DNA from: Agapanthus africanus
Lineage: Eukaryota > Streptophyta > Magnoliopsida > Asparagales > Amaryllidaceae
Length of the DNA stretch: 64,000 nucleotides
Direction of reading: 5' to 3'
Assembly: GCA_030015575.1 (NCBI GenBank)
Contig: JASDDO010000024.1
Location: 215,470,996 to 215,534,995, forward strand
In this document: in pieces, positions 54,070 to 64,000 of the stretch
Layout of the letters: each line of letters opens with the position of its first letter
Position numbering within the stretch: position 1 is the first letter of the stretch
Notes under the pieces: generated by a model
Told to the model about the DNA's origin: nothing
Seen by the model: only the letters and a program-made list of their open reading frames with translations
Databases searched by the model: none
Made by a program: the position numbers and the translations under genes

Positions 54070-54872
54070 CTTCATACTAAGGCTTTTAGACAAGAGCATT
54101 TCAAGGTATTCTCTACTATCCTAATTTTCAAGATATGTGCAAGTGCGTATAGTAGGGTATCAACGTTCAGAAGTTTGAACTCAAGAATAGAAACTATTTT
54201 TCAGACTTATTTCTATCCTCATATTAGTGATTCCCTTCATCTTACCAACCCTTGAGACAACATCTCATGAATACCTATTACTAGTTTTGTTTTAAAATAT
54301 CTAATTTTCTTGCATTTCTTAAATTTCTTCCTCTCTTTCATATGTATTTTCACTTTCTAATTTTTATTATCAAAAAAAAATTTAGTGCTTTTATTTAGTA
54401 CAATACAAAATGATGCGTGAATAAGCACAAATCTCCCCCAAATCTATTTGCAGCAGTGTCCTCACTGATATTATCTTTTAAGCTCAAAAGTTGTAGACTT
54501 CGGAGGAAAAGTTCTCAATGATTAGCAAAATGGGACAAAAGTCAATGACAGTAAAATCCTCCCCCAAACTTATTTTTGGCTTACAATTGTGTAAAAATTT
54601 GCTTTCTTTTTTTTTTAGAACCAAAATATTTTTCTCCCTCCCAAACTTGAGTAAAACAGTTTAAGCATTTAAAAATCATAAGAGGGGGGTAAAATTTTTG
54701 GTCTATGCAATACTTTACAAAGACCAAAAGTCAACACCAAACATTCAAATATTTTATCAATATAACACCATGGTTGGTAAAAGATCAAGTTACATATTGA
54801 CGTGAAGACGTGGGGAGGTGATAAGAGCTGTAATTGAACGGGTTTACGTCTCGGTTGGTAGAGATGAAACAG
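53277..54872. other. Noncoding internal region of the Athila-type element
   Basis: In this position an autonomous Athila would carry the end of pol and an env-like or 3' UTR region. No RT or integrase motif is readable. A (TA)n tract lies at 54030-54066. Confidence 0.6.
54030..54066. repeat. (TA)n microsatellite
   Basis: About 18 TA dinucleotides in the noncoding internal region of the Athila-type element. Confidence 0.95.
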
Positions 54873-55354
54873 TTATGGTGGAGGAAAACGAGAATATGAA
54901 AAATAAGGAATAGGTGGCATAGTTACATTCTCGTACGAGATAAGAAGAAGGGGTGGCGGTTCAACTTCTTCGAGTGGGGATTGATTCATCACAACACCCA
55001 AGTCTTTTAGGAATGTGAGTTCTTTGTCGAAAATGTCTTCAAAACTTTCATCGATATTCCAAATGATACTCTTATCGGGAAGAAAGGTATGATACTCGGA
55101 TAGCTCGACTAAATCATTCGACAAGTCAAAAGATTCGGACTTGGGTGTGGACTTGTCGACGAAGGGTACTCACGTGTATAATAAACAGCATGATCAAACA
55201 ATAACGCACTAGTGGCGTCGAGATCAGTATCGTGAAGCTCCTCAAATTCGCAACTGTCGAAAGCTATCTTTTCGACAGAACATACATCAACTATATAAGC
55301 ATAAGGTTCAGAGGGTTGACTTCCTAACTTGTAGATGTTAAGCTCAATTGCCAT
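54873..55354 (-). pseudogene. Athila post-protease fragment
   Basis: Two minus frames (55354-55109 and 55124-54873) cover the spacer after protease. The second ends in a PLEEVEPPPLLL stretch that recalls the Athila linker before RT. RT never follows; coding similarity stops here. Confidence 0.5.
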
Positions 55355-55379
55355 ATTCCCAAGGACGGGTTTATTGAAC

Positions 55380-55906
55380 CGTTATGGTATTTGATTATTG
55401 CGTTGGAAGTTGCTAGAAAAGGTCAACCTAGAATCACCGGAATTTGGTTTTGTAGGTTTGCTACAGGCCGTGTATCTATAACTATAAAGTCCATAAGGAA
55501 TATAAATTCCTTGACTTTGATCAACACGTTCTCTAACTCACCCATAGGTTGGGTGATAGATCGATCGGCCATCTGGAGAGTGCAGTGCGCAGGTTTCAAC
55601 TCTCATGTGCCTAATTACTCATAAACAGAATACGGAAGCATGTTAACACTGGCACCTAAATCGAGTAGAGCGCGATACCTAGTAGAAAAGATTTCAAAAT
55701 CATCACAAACCTCTTTTCTATTTCAATTTCTCGATTATTTTTTTACCCCCAATAGCAATAGATATTGTAGGGCAACTGGGGTCCTTACGTTTCTTAAGCA
55801 CATGTTGGGTAAAAGAATTGCTCGTATTACTCACTAAGAAAACATTTTTAGGCACTCAAATTTTCCTTTTCCTAATACACAAGTCCTTTAGAATTTTCGC
55901 ATAGGA
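55380..55906 (-). pseudogene. Athila-type gag C-terminus and aspartic protease
   Basis: Reading the minus strand from 55906: SYAKILKDLC (the conserved gag C-terminal 'YAKFLKDL' motif), then a basic linker, then a protease segment with LDLGASVNMLP (D-L-G-A-S, from about 55655) and, further on, an ILG-type end near 55410. The usual catalytic motif is D-T/L-G-A-S, so the active site is partly conserved, but stops and frame changes break the gene. Its N-terminal gag part is separated from it by the solo LTR at 55912-58891. Confidence 0.7.
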
Positions 55907-57756
55907 AGGAATATTCCGTTACAGAAAATAAATAAACAAATAAAGCAACGAAGAAAATACCCAAGTGGAGCATCACGTGCCCACACGTGATAGGTGCTGC
56001 GCTTAACAAAACAAGGCTAATACTGAAACTAAAAATGAGCCTCACGTGCAGACACATGACTGTTATATACAAGGTATATAAGCGCCTTCTTACAAAACAA
56101 TTGGCCAGAAGAAGTCATGTGGTAGCATGTGACGCTTTTTGATATGCTTAATGCTGTGAAGGGTCACGTGCCACACGTGATGAGCCCCTATGCTTTCTAA
56201 ACCGATGGAATTAAATTCTAAGATAAAAGAGGTCAGAACCCCATTTGGAAAACATTTCCCTAGATCTTTCTAAACAAGGAAGATTGCGCTCTGCAAAGCA
56301 GAGCGCCGTTGGATTAAAAAATCTAATGGTGATTAAAAATTACCAATTTACAGAAGAAGATTCTGTGTAGGGAAATATTTTCCTAATTTTGCGAGAAATA
56401 TCTTCTGTAAAACAGAAGTTCTTGGATTAAAAATCCAGCGATGAATAAAATTCACCAATTGATCAAAAAGATCATGTTGGTTGGTTAGAAAATCAATCAA
56501 AATCTCTCAATGAGAGATTTGCTAAACAAATTGATTCCTTTCTTTCTCCTATAAATAAGAGCAAAGAAACACACAAAAAAAGGGAGAGAAATAAAAAAGA
56601 AATCAAAAGAAGAGAAGGAGAGACAGAAAAAAAAATAAAAAAAGAGAGAAAACCCATCGTAAGTTTAAAAGAAAAGAGAATTTAATTCTCCAGAGAGAAA
56701 AGGAGAAGAAGAAACTCTAGGTAAGAGAAGGAACAAAACACAAAGAATATCCCCTCTCTTTTTCACCTCCATAAGAGTTTAACTCTTCTAAAAAGAACTT
56801 AGTTCTTCCTCTGCTTAAGATCTGCAAAAGCAGATCTCCCCACAAGTTGAGAATTTAATTCTCATCGGGGAGATTTTGCCATGCTGATCCAAAACCTAGA
56901 GGGAGATCAAACTTCAGAGAATTTAATTCTCCCAAAAACTATATAGGAATTTAATTCCTAGAAATTTAATTCCTCTGATGAAATAAGGGTTTAACCCTTC
57001 ATATGAGAACTTAGTTCTCCCTTATGGTAAAGATCTGCGAAAGCAGATCTCCTCACAAGTTGAGAATTTAATTCTCATCGGATCCCAAACTTAAGAGAAA
57101 AACTAAGTCTTAAGAATCCAATTCTCATAAAAAAAATGGGCTTGAAAGCCTCGAAACTCAGGATCTCTATGCACGTAAAAGGATTGGCACCCAACATGAT
57201 AACTGCCAATCACGTGCTCCCACGTGAGCGCCTGTGATGAACAAAAGAGAATAAGAGAAATTGACTCATGTGATCACACGTGACCTCATAGTAGCGATTA
57301 GCACTTACAAAGCAAAAAAGAATAAATCAAAAGCAGTTTCCAATTTTTTTTGAGGCGTCTCACATGCTCCCACGTGACCCAAATAGCGCTTAACGCTCAG
57401 AAGAGAACAAAAGAATAAACCCAAAGAAGCAGCGCTTCAGATTCTTGAAGTTTAATGCTATTTTGAAGCACCTCACGTGCTTACACGTGACGGTCACAGG
57501 GCTAACGTGTTTAATACTTATATGCATCACTGCCTCAGAGTATCATGTGGGAGCACGTGAGCGTTGAATAAACATGTTAGTGTTGAACACTATGAAGGGA
57601 TAACATTAGCCAGAATCAGACCAAATATTCCAAGGGCCATCAATTGAGCCCTTCATGCTCGGGGTTTCCAAAGTCGATCTCAAGACAGCTAATAAGTTCC
57701 CAACAGATGACATCTAAACTGATGTTCATTCCCCTTCCTAAAATCGGGACTTTGGT

Positions 57757-57830
57757 TCAAGGGTACATCTCTTCATACCTCTGATACATATCGTTGTAAT
57801 CCTTCAACGTCTTCAGAGAGATGGAGGGTC
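57757..57830. repeat. Covarying hairpin, solo LTR copy D
   Basis: After gggtacatctct: outer stem CCTCTGA/TCAGAG and inner stem CGTTG/CAACG around taatcctt. It carries the C-G version of the outer pair where copies A and C have T-A. Confidence 0.7.
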
Positions 57831-57879
57831 CCAATAACCAATAACTATTGATGCATCCCCAAACTGGTTGAACCAGAAC

Positions 57880-58165
57880 CTCATGGACTATGATGTCCTT
57901 AAACTTATGGACCACAATGTCCCTAAACTAAACTCTATAAACTATGACGTCTTTAAACTATGGACTATAATGTCCTTAAACACTATAGACTATGAGGTCC
58001 TTAAACTCATGGACTTTGATGTCCTTAAACTTTATGAACTGTGAGGTCCTTAAACTCATAGACTATGATGTTTTAAAACTTCACAGACTATGATGTCTCT
58101 AAACTGACATGGACTATGATGTCCTTAAACTTATGGACCGCAATGTCCCTAAACTAAAACAATAG
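57880..58165. repeat. Diverged 27-bp-like repeats in solo LTR 2
   Basis: About ten loose units of the type ggactatgatgtccttaaact with variable spacers (22-30 bp). Orthologous to the regular 27-bp array of the Tat LTR. Confidence 0.7.
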
Positions 58166-58896
58166 AGTCCAAATGCTCTTTTGTTGGATCTAAATGATCA
58201 TAAAACCCTGTTAAGTAGATCTTAGCCTAAAATTAGACTAATGTATCCTTAACAAACGTTTAAGTTGATCTTGATCTCAATGAGATTAACGATCCCTAAA
58301 CCCACTGGACCGCAACGTCCCTAAACTAAGACGATAGAGCCCAAATTCTCTGTCGTTGGACTTAAATGATTCCACCCCCCCCCCCCCCCCGTTGAGTGGA
58401 TCATAGTTTAAAAATTAGACTAACGTATCCTTAATAACGTTTAAGTTGATCTTGATCTCAATGAGATTAACGATCCTTAAATCCAAACCAAACCCAAATC
58501 TAAGAAAGTATGGATTTAGGCTAATCCACGCCCTACGGGAGACACCATAAATTAGTCTCCGTATACAATCCACGAGAAATCCAAAACAAAACAAACACAC
58601 ACGACATGAAATGACCATCTGGAGAAAGAGAAAGTGATTACCGTGATACGGTAGCGTAATTAACTACAGGACCTTGCGCCTGTAGGGAAGAGCGTCCCCA
58701 CAATCAAAAACCCCTCATAATGAGGGGGAATCTGACGAAGTCTGCTACATCGGCCGCATCCATCCAAACCTCCGATACACGGAGCCATAAATCAACATGG
58801 CATCTTCGGAGAGGTGGACGGATAAAACCAAATAGCATCTGCCCCCAAATTCAGGCAAGACGTTTGTCTTCCCGGTTTTCGGCCGTAAACAAGGAA

Positions 58897-60860
58897 CTTG
58901 CGGGATAGCATCTAGGAGAAGAATATTTATGTTAACTTGCTTAAAAATTTCCACAATCTTCTCCATTTGGGGTGTTGGTCTGCTGGCCCTCAACCTGTTT
59001 AGAAAAGGAACTTTATCAATAAGAGTTGGGTCCAACATTTGAGAAGATGTTTGTGGAGATGGAATGGATCCCAAAATTGGATTTGGGATGGTCGTAGATG
59101 GTAATTCTTTCAAAGAAGTGGGCTGAGGGTTCGAGCCTTGTGGAAAACGGAGAATAGGCTCGGAAGAAGATGTTGGATCAGACGAAGTAGGAGTAGAAGT
59201 AGTAGCCGGGGTATCATCAATATCATCAACTTCAACTTGTTCACCAACTTTGTTATTCAGCACTCTTCTCGATCTCAACGTGGTTATGGCACTCACATTA
59301 CGATTTTGAAGGATGAGATTTGCGCTTTTTGAGTGGTCATGATTTGGTAGAGGTTGAGATGGAAGTCTCCCTTTTCTCTCTCACTCATCGCGGCATTTAA
59401 CTGCACAATTTATGCTTCTATCGATTTTATGCTTTCACCGTGGGAAGCAGTATGTTGCACTAACGTTTGGATAAAAGACGTTAAATTAGCCGTCGTTTGC
59501 ATGGATTGTTTAATGAACGTTTCTAAGTTTCGTTCAAGTGCAGAGATTTTATTGGTATCAGCCATTGAAATATTATTATAAAGAACAAAGTTGTTGGCCA
59601 GATTTTGAAAAGCTTGCGATTGAAAAGGGTGCTGAATTTGTTGTGGTGGCTGTTGTTGCTGTGGAGGAAGCCTTTGATAATTATTTTAGCTTGGGAACTG
59701 ATTTTGATTTTGAGATTGGCTTTGGTTCCAAGCAAAATTAGGATGATTCATCCATCCCTGATTATATGTGGATGAATAAGGGTCATTTCTAGGTTGTTGC
59801 TGAACAACGGCATTGATTTGTTCATGACCTTGAGACGGAGGATTCAAAGGACATTCTTCCATTAAATGTGATGGGTCAAAAAAGAAACCACACTCAGTTT
59901 TGGGGAGCGTAACTTGGTTTAGAGAGGCTGAAGAGAATTTGCTTTCCATAGCTTCGAGTTTCTTTGCATCGCAGCCATTTCGGCTTTCATTGCGATGGAA
60001 GCGTCAAGCTGATGGATACCTGCCCTAGATGAAGACGATGTTAGTCTAGTGCTCTCCAATTTTAACGTTTGTTTGGCGAGATCTTCTAGAAATTGTCATG
60101 CTTCGCCATCGTCTTTTGACATGAAATGATATTGTCAAATGGTTTCTAGTATTTTTTTGTTGTTGGATTAACACCCTCATATATAATTCGACAAAGTTGA
60201 CATCTATTGATTCCGTGATGAAGGCATTGGACAAGAAGATCTTTAAACCGTTCAAAGCATTTCCAAAAGGGTTCGTTGGGAAGTTGGGAAAACTTGTTAA
60301 TCTCACTCTGAATACGGGCGATCTTATCATGAGGATAGAATTTCTTAAGGAATGCTATAACGAATTCATCCCATTTACCGATAGAATATGCAGCGGTGCT
60401 ATAAAGCCACTTTTCTACGAGATCGCACAAGGTAAAAGAGAGAAGATGTAATCGCAGAGCATCCCTTGAAAGTTGGGTTGTGCTCATCATCGCACATACA
60501 TTTTCGAATTTGGTTAAAAAATGTATGCGTCTTCGGATTCAAGCCCGTGAAATTTGGGCAACAAGTTGATAAAGTGGGGTTTAATTTCGAAATTATCCCC
60601 ATTGGCTAGTGGAAGAGACAGACACGTAAGAAGGAGTCCGCGTACGGATAGCATCTGTCTTGAAAAGTGATACATGGTGGATTTTGCGCACCAACGGGTG
60701 GTGGCAGGGTGGTGGCGTTAAAACCCGATGGTGATCCGTCCATTTCGGGAGATGTGGTGGGTGGAGGAGAAATAGAAGATGAAGAGGTGTCGACTTCGGA
60801 GTCGACAGCAAAAACACGGACTAGACGAGCACTAGAATCCCGTGTCCAGCCGATCATACA
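58897..60860 (-). pseudogene. gag: Athila-type gag, N-terminal and central parts
   Basis: Minus-strand order: 60857-60606 Pro/Ser-rich N-terminus; FTGLNPKTHTFFNQIRK (60560-60500); retrotransposon gag core LRLHLLSFTLCDLVEKWLYS, then WDEFVIAFLKKFYP and CFERFKDLLVQC (60490-60146); a knuckle-like CGFFFDPSHLMEECP with one Cys missing (59949-59686), then NPYSSTYN-like text and HPNFAWNQ; a coiled linker (59600-59350); and AITTLRSRRVLNNKV, Pro/Ser/Thr linker, KVPFLNRLRASRP and EIFKQVNINILLLDAI (59296-58897). Stops and frameshifts make it a pseudogene. Confidence 0.8.
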
Positions 60861-61854
60861 CTAAGCGGGTTTAGTGCATGTGGCAGTGTAAGATATGTGT
60901 GAGAACGCTTTTTAAAGAGGGCTTGTTTTGAAAAAGATCGGACGTGGGAGTTGATTCAACAAATCACAAAATGCACAATCAATCCCTAGAACTAGGGTCA
61001 TCTAGGTCAAGTCACTAGACCGCTCCTAGACTTCCAAAGGACAAGATGCGGGATCAATCCTCTACTACCTCCCTATCAATATTGTGGCCAGATAAGTGTC
61101 AGGTAAGTGGGAGGTATCCGCTATACGAATCACCGAAATAGCGGGCCTAATTAAGTAACCGCTTTCTTTAGACACACTTGCCTTAGACACCACAAGAAAA
61201 ATGCGGATAAGCGATAGATTACCCATGACCTTCCTCTGTCCTAATTGAGCGCGACAGTCCTTAGGAGCTTGGCCTAGATATTTTTTATTAATTTAAGGTG
61301 ATAGTATGCACGTTTGTGATTTGTGGGGTCTAGGAAGGATGATGAAATCTCCACATAATCTGAATTTAGGTTTATTTCCCCTTAAAGTCCGGTTTAGATA
61401 TGCAAAAACAAACCGAAATCAAGACACGCAAAAAGATTTTTAGCGGCGATATTTTCAAAGAATCCTGTAGGTAAAATCAGATTATTAAAGCTTTAGAGGA
61501 GAGAGAAAGATAGTAGAAAAATACCACAGAAGTTTGGGGGCCCAAATCCTCAAGAAGGTCGCGGTTCCGCGGCCAATCTCAACCAAGTGTCACGGTTCCG
61601 CCGCAATGTGGAATGTTCTTTTGCTAAATTTCTTCAGGGCCAACCTATACTTCTCTGGTACAAGTTGAAATCTCTGAATCTGTGTTTCCTTTCTTCAGTT
61701 ACTATAGATTCCCTTGCAAAACTCGCACAATAATCGTTACAAACACAATATGCGGTTTTGGTTCTCTTTTATTTTATGTTTGCTGGTTTTTATAAGAAAT
61801 CAACTCGAATAACAAGAAAAAAATTATGACCGTTTCCCCATCAACGGCGCTATT
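60861..61854. other. Athila-type leader and primer binding site
   Basis: The minus-strand leader between the 5' LTR and gag holds no gene. The PBS (minus tagcgccgttgatgggga, about 61834-61852) abuts the 5' LTR. Two 'gccgcggttccgccg'-type words occur near 61560 and 61590, and again inside the LTRs (52722-52749, 62820-62865). Confidence 0.6.
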
Positions 61855-63400
61855 TGATTGATCGTATGCGAAAGAAGTGTTTTGTAACAATCAAGATGGT
61901 GACGCTAGTAGCTAGCCGCAATGAGTACGGGTCGTCCGCAGGGAAACGTGAACTATTTTCTTTCTTTAGACGAGTTGTTGAAAGATGGGTGATTGTTTGT
62001 GATAATATTTTAAAACGGATATAAAATTTATAATAAAAAGGCTTTAAGATCCATAGGACTTAGTAGTAATGGATGAATAATTAAAAATGACTCTTTTATC
62101 TTTTAGTAGTTTAAAACTAGAGCGATAGTGATGAATGTAGATTAGGGTTCTTGGAGAAAACTAGGGTTTCCCCACTACTAACCCTTGTCCTTTCATTGAT
62201 CTCTATTCATGTCTAGCCCTTAACAAAATAAGTGTTCAACCAATCTCAAATCGTGGTCGTGACTATCAATAAATTGATAGCGCGTCCGATAAGGAGGTTA
62301 ACATTTGTTTTGTTAAAGTTTATAAACTTTAAAATGTATAAAAGAAATTAAGAGATTTTTTCATCCATTATCCTACTCTAGCAAGCTAGGAATTACTTGC
62401 TCATGGCTAGTGATTTAGAAGAAAGGTTGAAAAAGAATGAAAGCATAATGAAGATGCAGAAAAGTAATGCATAAAAGTAAGTGCAGAAATTAAATGCGTA
62501 AAAATAAATGCAAAATGAATTAAAATTAAAAACTATCTTTATTAATCAACTATTGCATACAACTTTTATCCTTAAAAAGTAGATTACAAGAACCCTAGTT
62601 TGCTCTAGATCTCTCCCTTGTTGGAGGTAGATGAATAGATGATGATCACTCGGATACGTGGATCTCTTGGATCTCTTAATCTCTTCGATGATGATTTTTG
62701 AATGTACAACTCTCGGTCCTTTATATAGTCTCTCAAACCAGAAACTCTCGATGTCATCTGTGAATATATGCAGTTAAGATTATGATCCTAAAATCTCCAT
62801 CCAATGGCTATTAAAGAGCCGCGGAACCGCCGCATGTAGCCATATTTAGCCGCGGTTCCGCCGCATCCTAGTAGAACTAGGATTTGAGATTTCTTCAGGT
62901 CTTTTGTGTCGACATGTGGAGATCCTTTTGATATATAGATTCTGAAAATATCGTTCTGAGTCTCTGCCGTTGCTTGATTTCTTGATTTGCTTCTAAAATT
63001 TGGCAGATTCGGTTTGGATATCCCGATTTGATTTGGATCTTTTATTTGGATTCCAGACCTGAGCTAGTACCTGCATAATATCTTAAATCAAAGTATTAGT
63101 AGCATTTGGTAGTTTTGAGATATTATTCTAACCATTTTATATAATATTATGATATTAAATCTTTAAGAATATTGATTAGAAATATTTGATATGATATGCA
63201 TATTTTAATTACTCGTATTTCATTTAAATATTATATGCATATATTTTCCCTAATTATATTAATTATAAATGTAGAAACATATGATATTAAACTTTTACAA
63301 ATAAAACCACATATTTTCTCTATTTACAATTAATATCTTTTAGTAGTTAACAATTGTAGGGAAAATGTTCATACAAATGTGCAATATTTTAGACTAATCA
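61855..63400 (-). repeat. Athila-type 5' LTR, 1546 bp
   Basis: Plus-strand text starts tgattgatcgtatgcg and ends agactaatca. Collinear with 51727-53276 with about 8% differences in the sampled first 375 bp. It is the 5' LTR because the PBS lies at its 61855 side and the element reads on the minus strand. Confidence 0.9.
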
Positions 63401-63405
63401 ATGGC

Positions 63406-64000
63406 AGTAACGGCATTCTTTGTAATCATGTACGGACCAACCTGATAGTATTTCATACGCAGGAAAATCATTAATTTTCCATATTAAAGCCGCACGCATC
63501 ATGAAGTTTGTATCTGTATTTGCATCGTAGGTCTCCACACCATCACTGAATAAGGATTTAACTCATCGATCAGAGGGCGGTGATAGACGTCGATATTGTT
63601 TCCCGGTGATTTTGGTCCGTCTATAAGAAGAGACATCATAAAGTAGGATTGATCCATAGTCAACTACAGCGACAGATTATAAACCATCATTACAAGGGTT
63701 ATGTGTTGTGTTCTCCACCCCTATAGTCGAAAGGGCAGAATCCATCATTAGCCAGCTTGAGCCTGATATTGCGAGGATCGCTATTAATTTTTGGGTGCCT
63801 CCTATCGAAATCTTTCCATGCCGACGAATCTCTTGGATAACTCATCTTCCGTCTTTACTTGGAGCAACATGGTGATGCTAAATCACTGCCTATGCTGTCT
63901 TCTTATATTTGAATATTCTCTACAGCCTCTGTGTTATGGAAAAGTATCGTGCTATCTTGACAGGTATATCTGGCTTCTTATCAGATTCTTTCAGCTTATA
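63406..64000 (-). pseudogene. tnp2: CACTA-2 tnp2 core, partial, runs off the window
   Basis: Near-collinear with CACTA-1 at 44255-44850: minus-strand text corresponds to the NLS-WLAMDQSYFMMSLLID block (about 63690-63610), the SPGNNIDVYLQPLIDEL block (63610-63560) and downstream parts, with frameshifts. Before the Athila insertion it was continuous with 50550-51726. The rest of this CACTA lies beyond 64000. Confidence 0.8.

Larger units (their letters stand above)
55907..58896 (+). mobile_element. Tat-related solo LTR 2
   Basis: LTR body 55912-58891 (2980 bp), with AGGAA at 55907-55911 and 58892-58896. It begins TATTCC (terminal TG mutated to TA) and ends CGTAAACA. It shares with the 25-kb Tat element CACGTG pairs (55972-56175, 57210-57560), TATAAATA (56550-56557), CTAG|GTAAGA (56717-56726), TTNAA palindromes, the covarying hairpin (57757-57830), 27-bp-like repeats and the conserved 3' end from 58620. 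It splits Athila gag between ...DAIPQVP and SYAKILKDL.... A run of about 17 C lies at 58374-58390. Confidence 0.9.
51722..63405 (-). mobile_element. Athila-type Ty3/gypsy element lacking RT and integrase
   Basis: Element body 51727-63400 on the minus strand. The 5' LTR is 63400-61855 and the 3' LTR 53276-51727. GTGGC (51722-51726) and ATGGC (63401-63405) are the target duplications, one mismatch. Outside it, CACTA-2 tnp2 sequence is continuous with the CACTA-1 copy. The PBS text tagcgccgttgatgggga (minus) resembles the Athila/tRNA-Asp type. Gag and protease are present but RT, RNase H and integrase are absent, giving a non-autonomous derivative. LTRs differ by about 8% over their first 375 bp (eye count), so it is older than the Tat element. 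Confidence 0.85.

Noticed and set aside
58374-58390. Poly-C run as a regulatory G-quadruplex
   Set aside because: A single homopolymer inside a decayed solo LTR; slippage is the simpler explanation.

Overview
This is a plant nuclear window made almost entirely of nested transposable elements. I see no host gene, rRNA gene or CRISPR array. The evidence is the set of plant-specific lineages: a Tat-clade Ty3/gypsy element with a second RNase H and a plant mobile domain (PMD) gene, an Athila-type element, Ty1/copia LTRs resembling Angela, a Tekay/Del-like LTR, and CACTA transposases of the tnp2 family. I cannot name the species.

Layout. 1-6199 is old, degenerate repeat DNA that ends in the relic 3' end of a copia pol gene and its polypurine tract. 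6200-7241 plus 32446 to about 33490 is one copia LTR, split by a 25.2 kb Tat element (7242-32440) with LTRs of 3591 and 3595 bp and a perfect 5-bp target duplication (TCCTC). About 33490-50007 is a minus-strand CACTA element cut by three solo LTRs: Tekay-like 36230-39538, Tat-related 41254-43330 and Angela-like 47530-49628. A foldback/MITE-like block follows at about 50010-50448. A second minus-strand CACTA (about 50550-51726 and 63406-64000) is split by a minus-strand Athila-type element (51727-63400). That element has lost its RT/integrase region and carries another Tat-related solo LTR (55912-58891) inside gag.

The Tat element is the centrepiece. Its LTRs differ at roughly 15 positions by eye, so it is young. 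It encodes one uninterrupted 3068-residue Gag-Pro-Pol with readable catalytic residues. Downstream, on the opposite strand, lies a gene that reads as five coding exons joined by four short GT-AG introns, all phase 1. The predicted product is about 1282 residues: an N-terminal PMD-like region, a basic nuclear-localisation-like patch and a C-terminal coiled coil. This gene appears to have its own promoter just inside the 3' LTR (paired G-boxes and TATAAATA, the same TATA octamer as the LTR promoter) and its own leader intron. The sense gag-pol gene has a matching arrangement: an LTR splice donor and an acceptor 14 nt before the Gag ATG. The noncoding DNA of the element is full of small palindromes and hairpins whose arms change together between copies. 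I consider the spliced antisense gene and this covarying palindromic architecture the most interesting content of the window.
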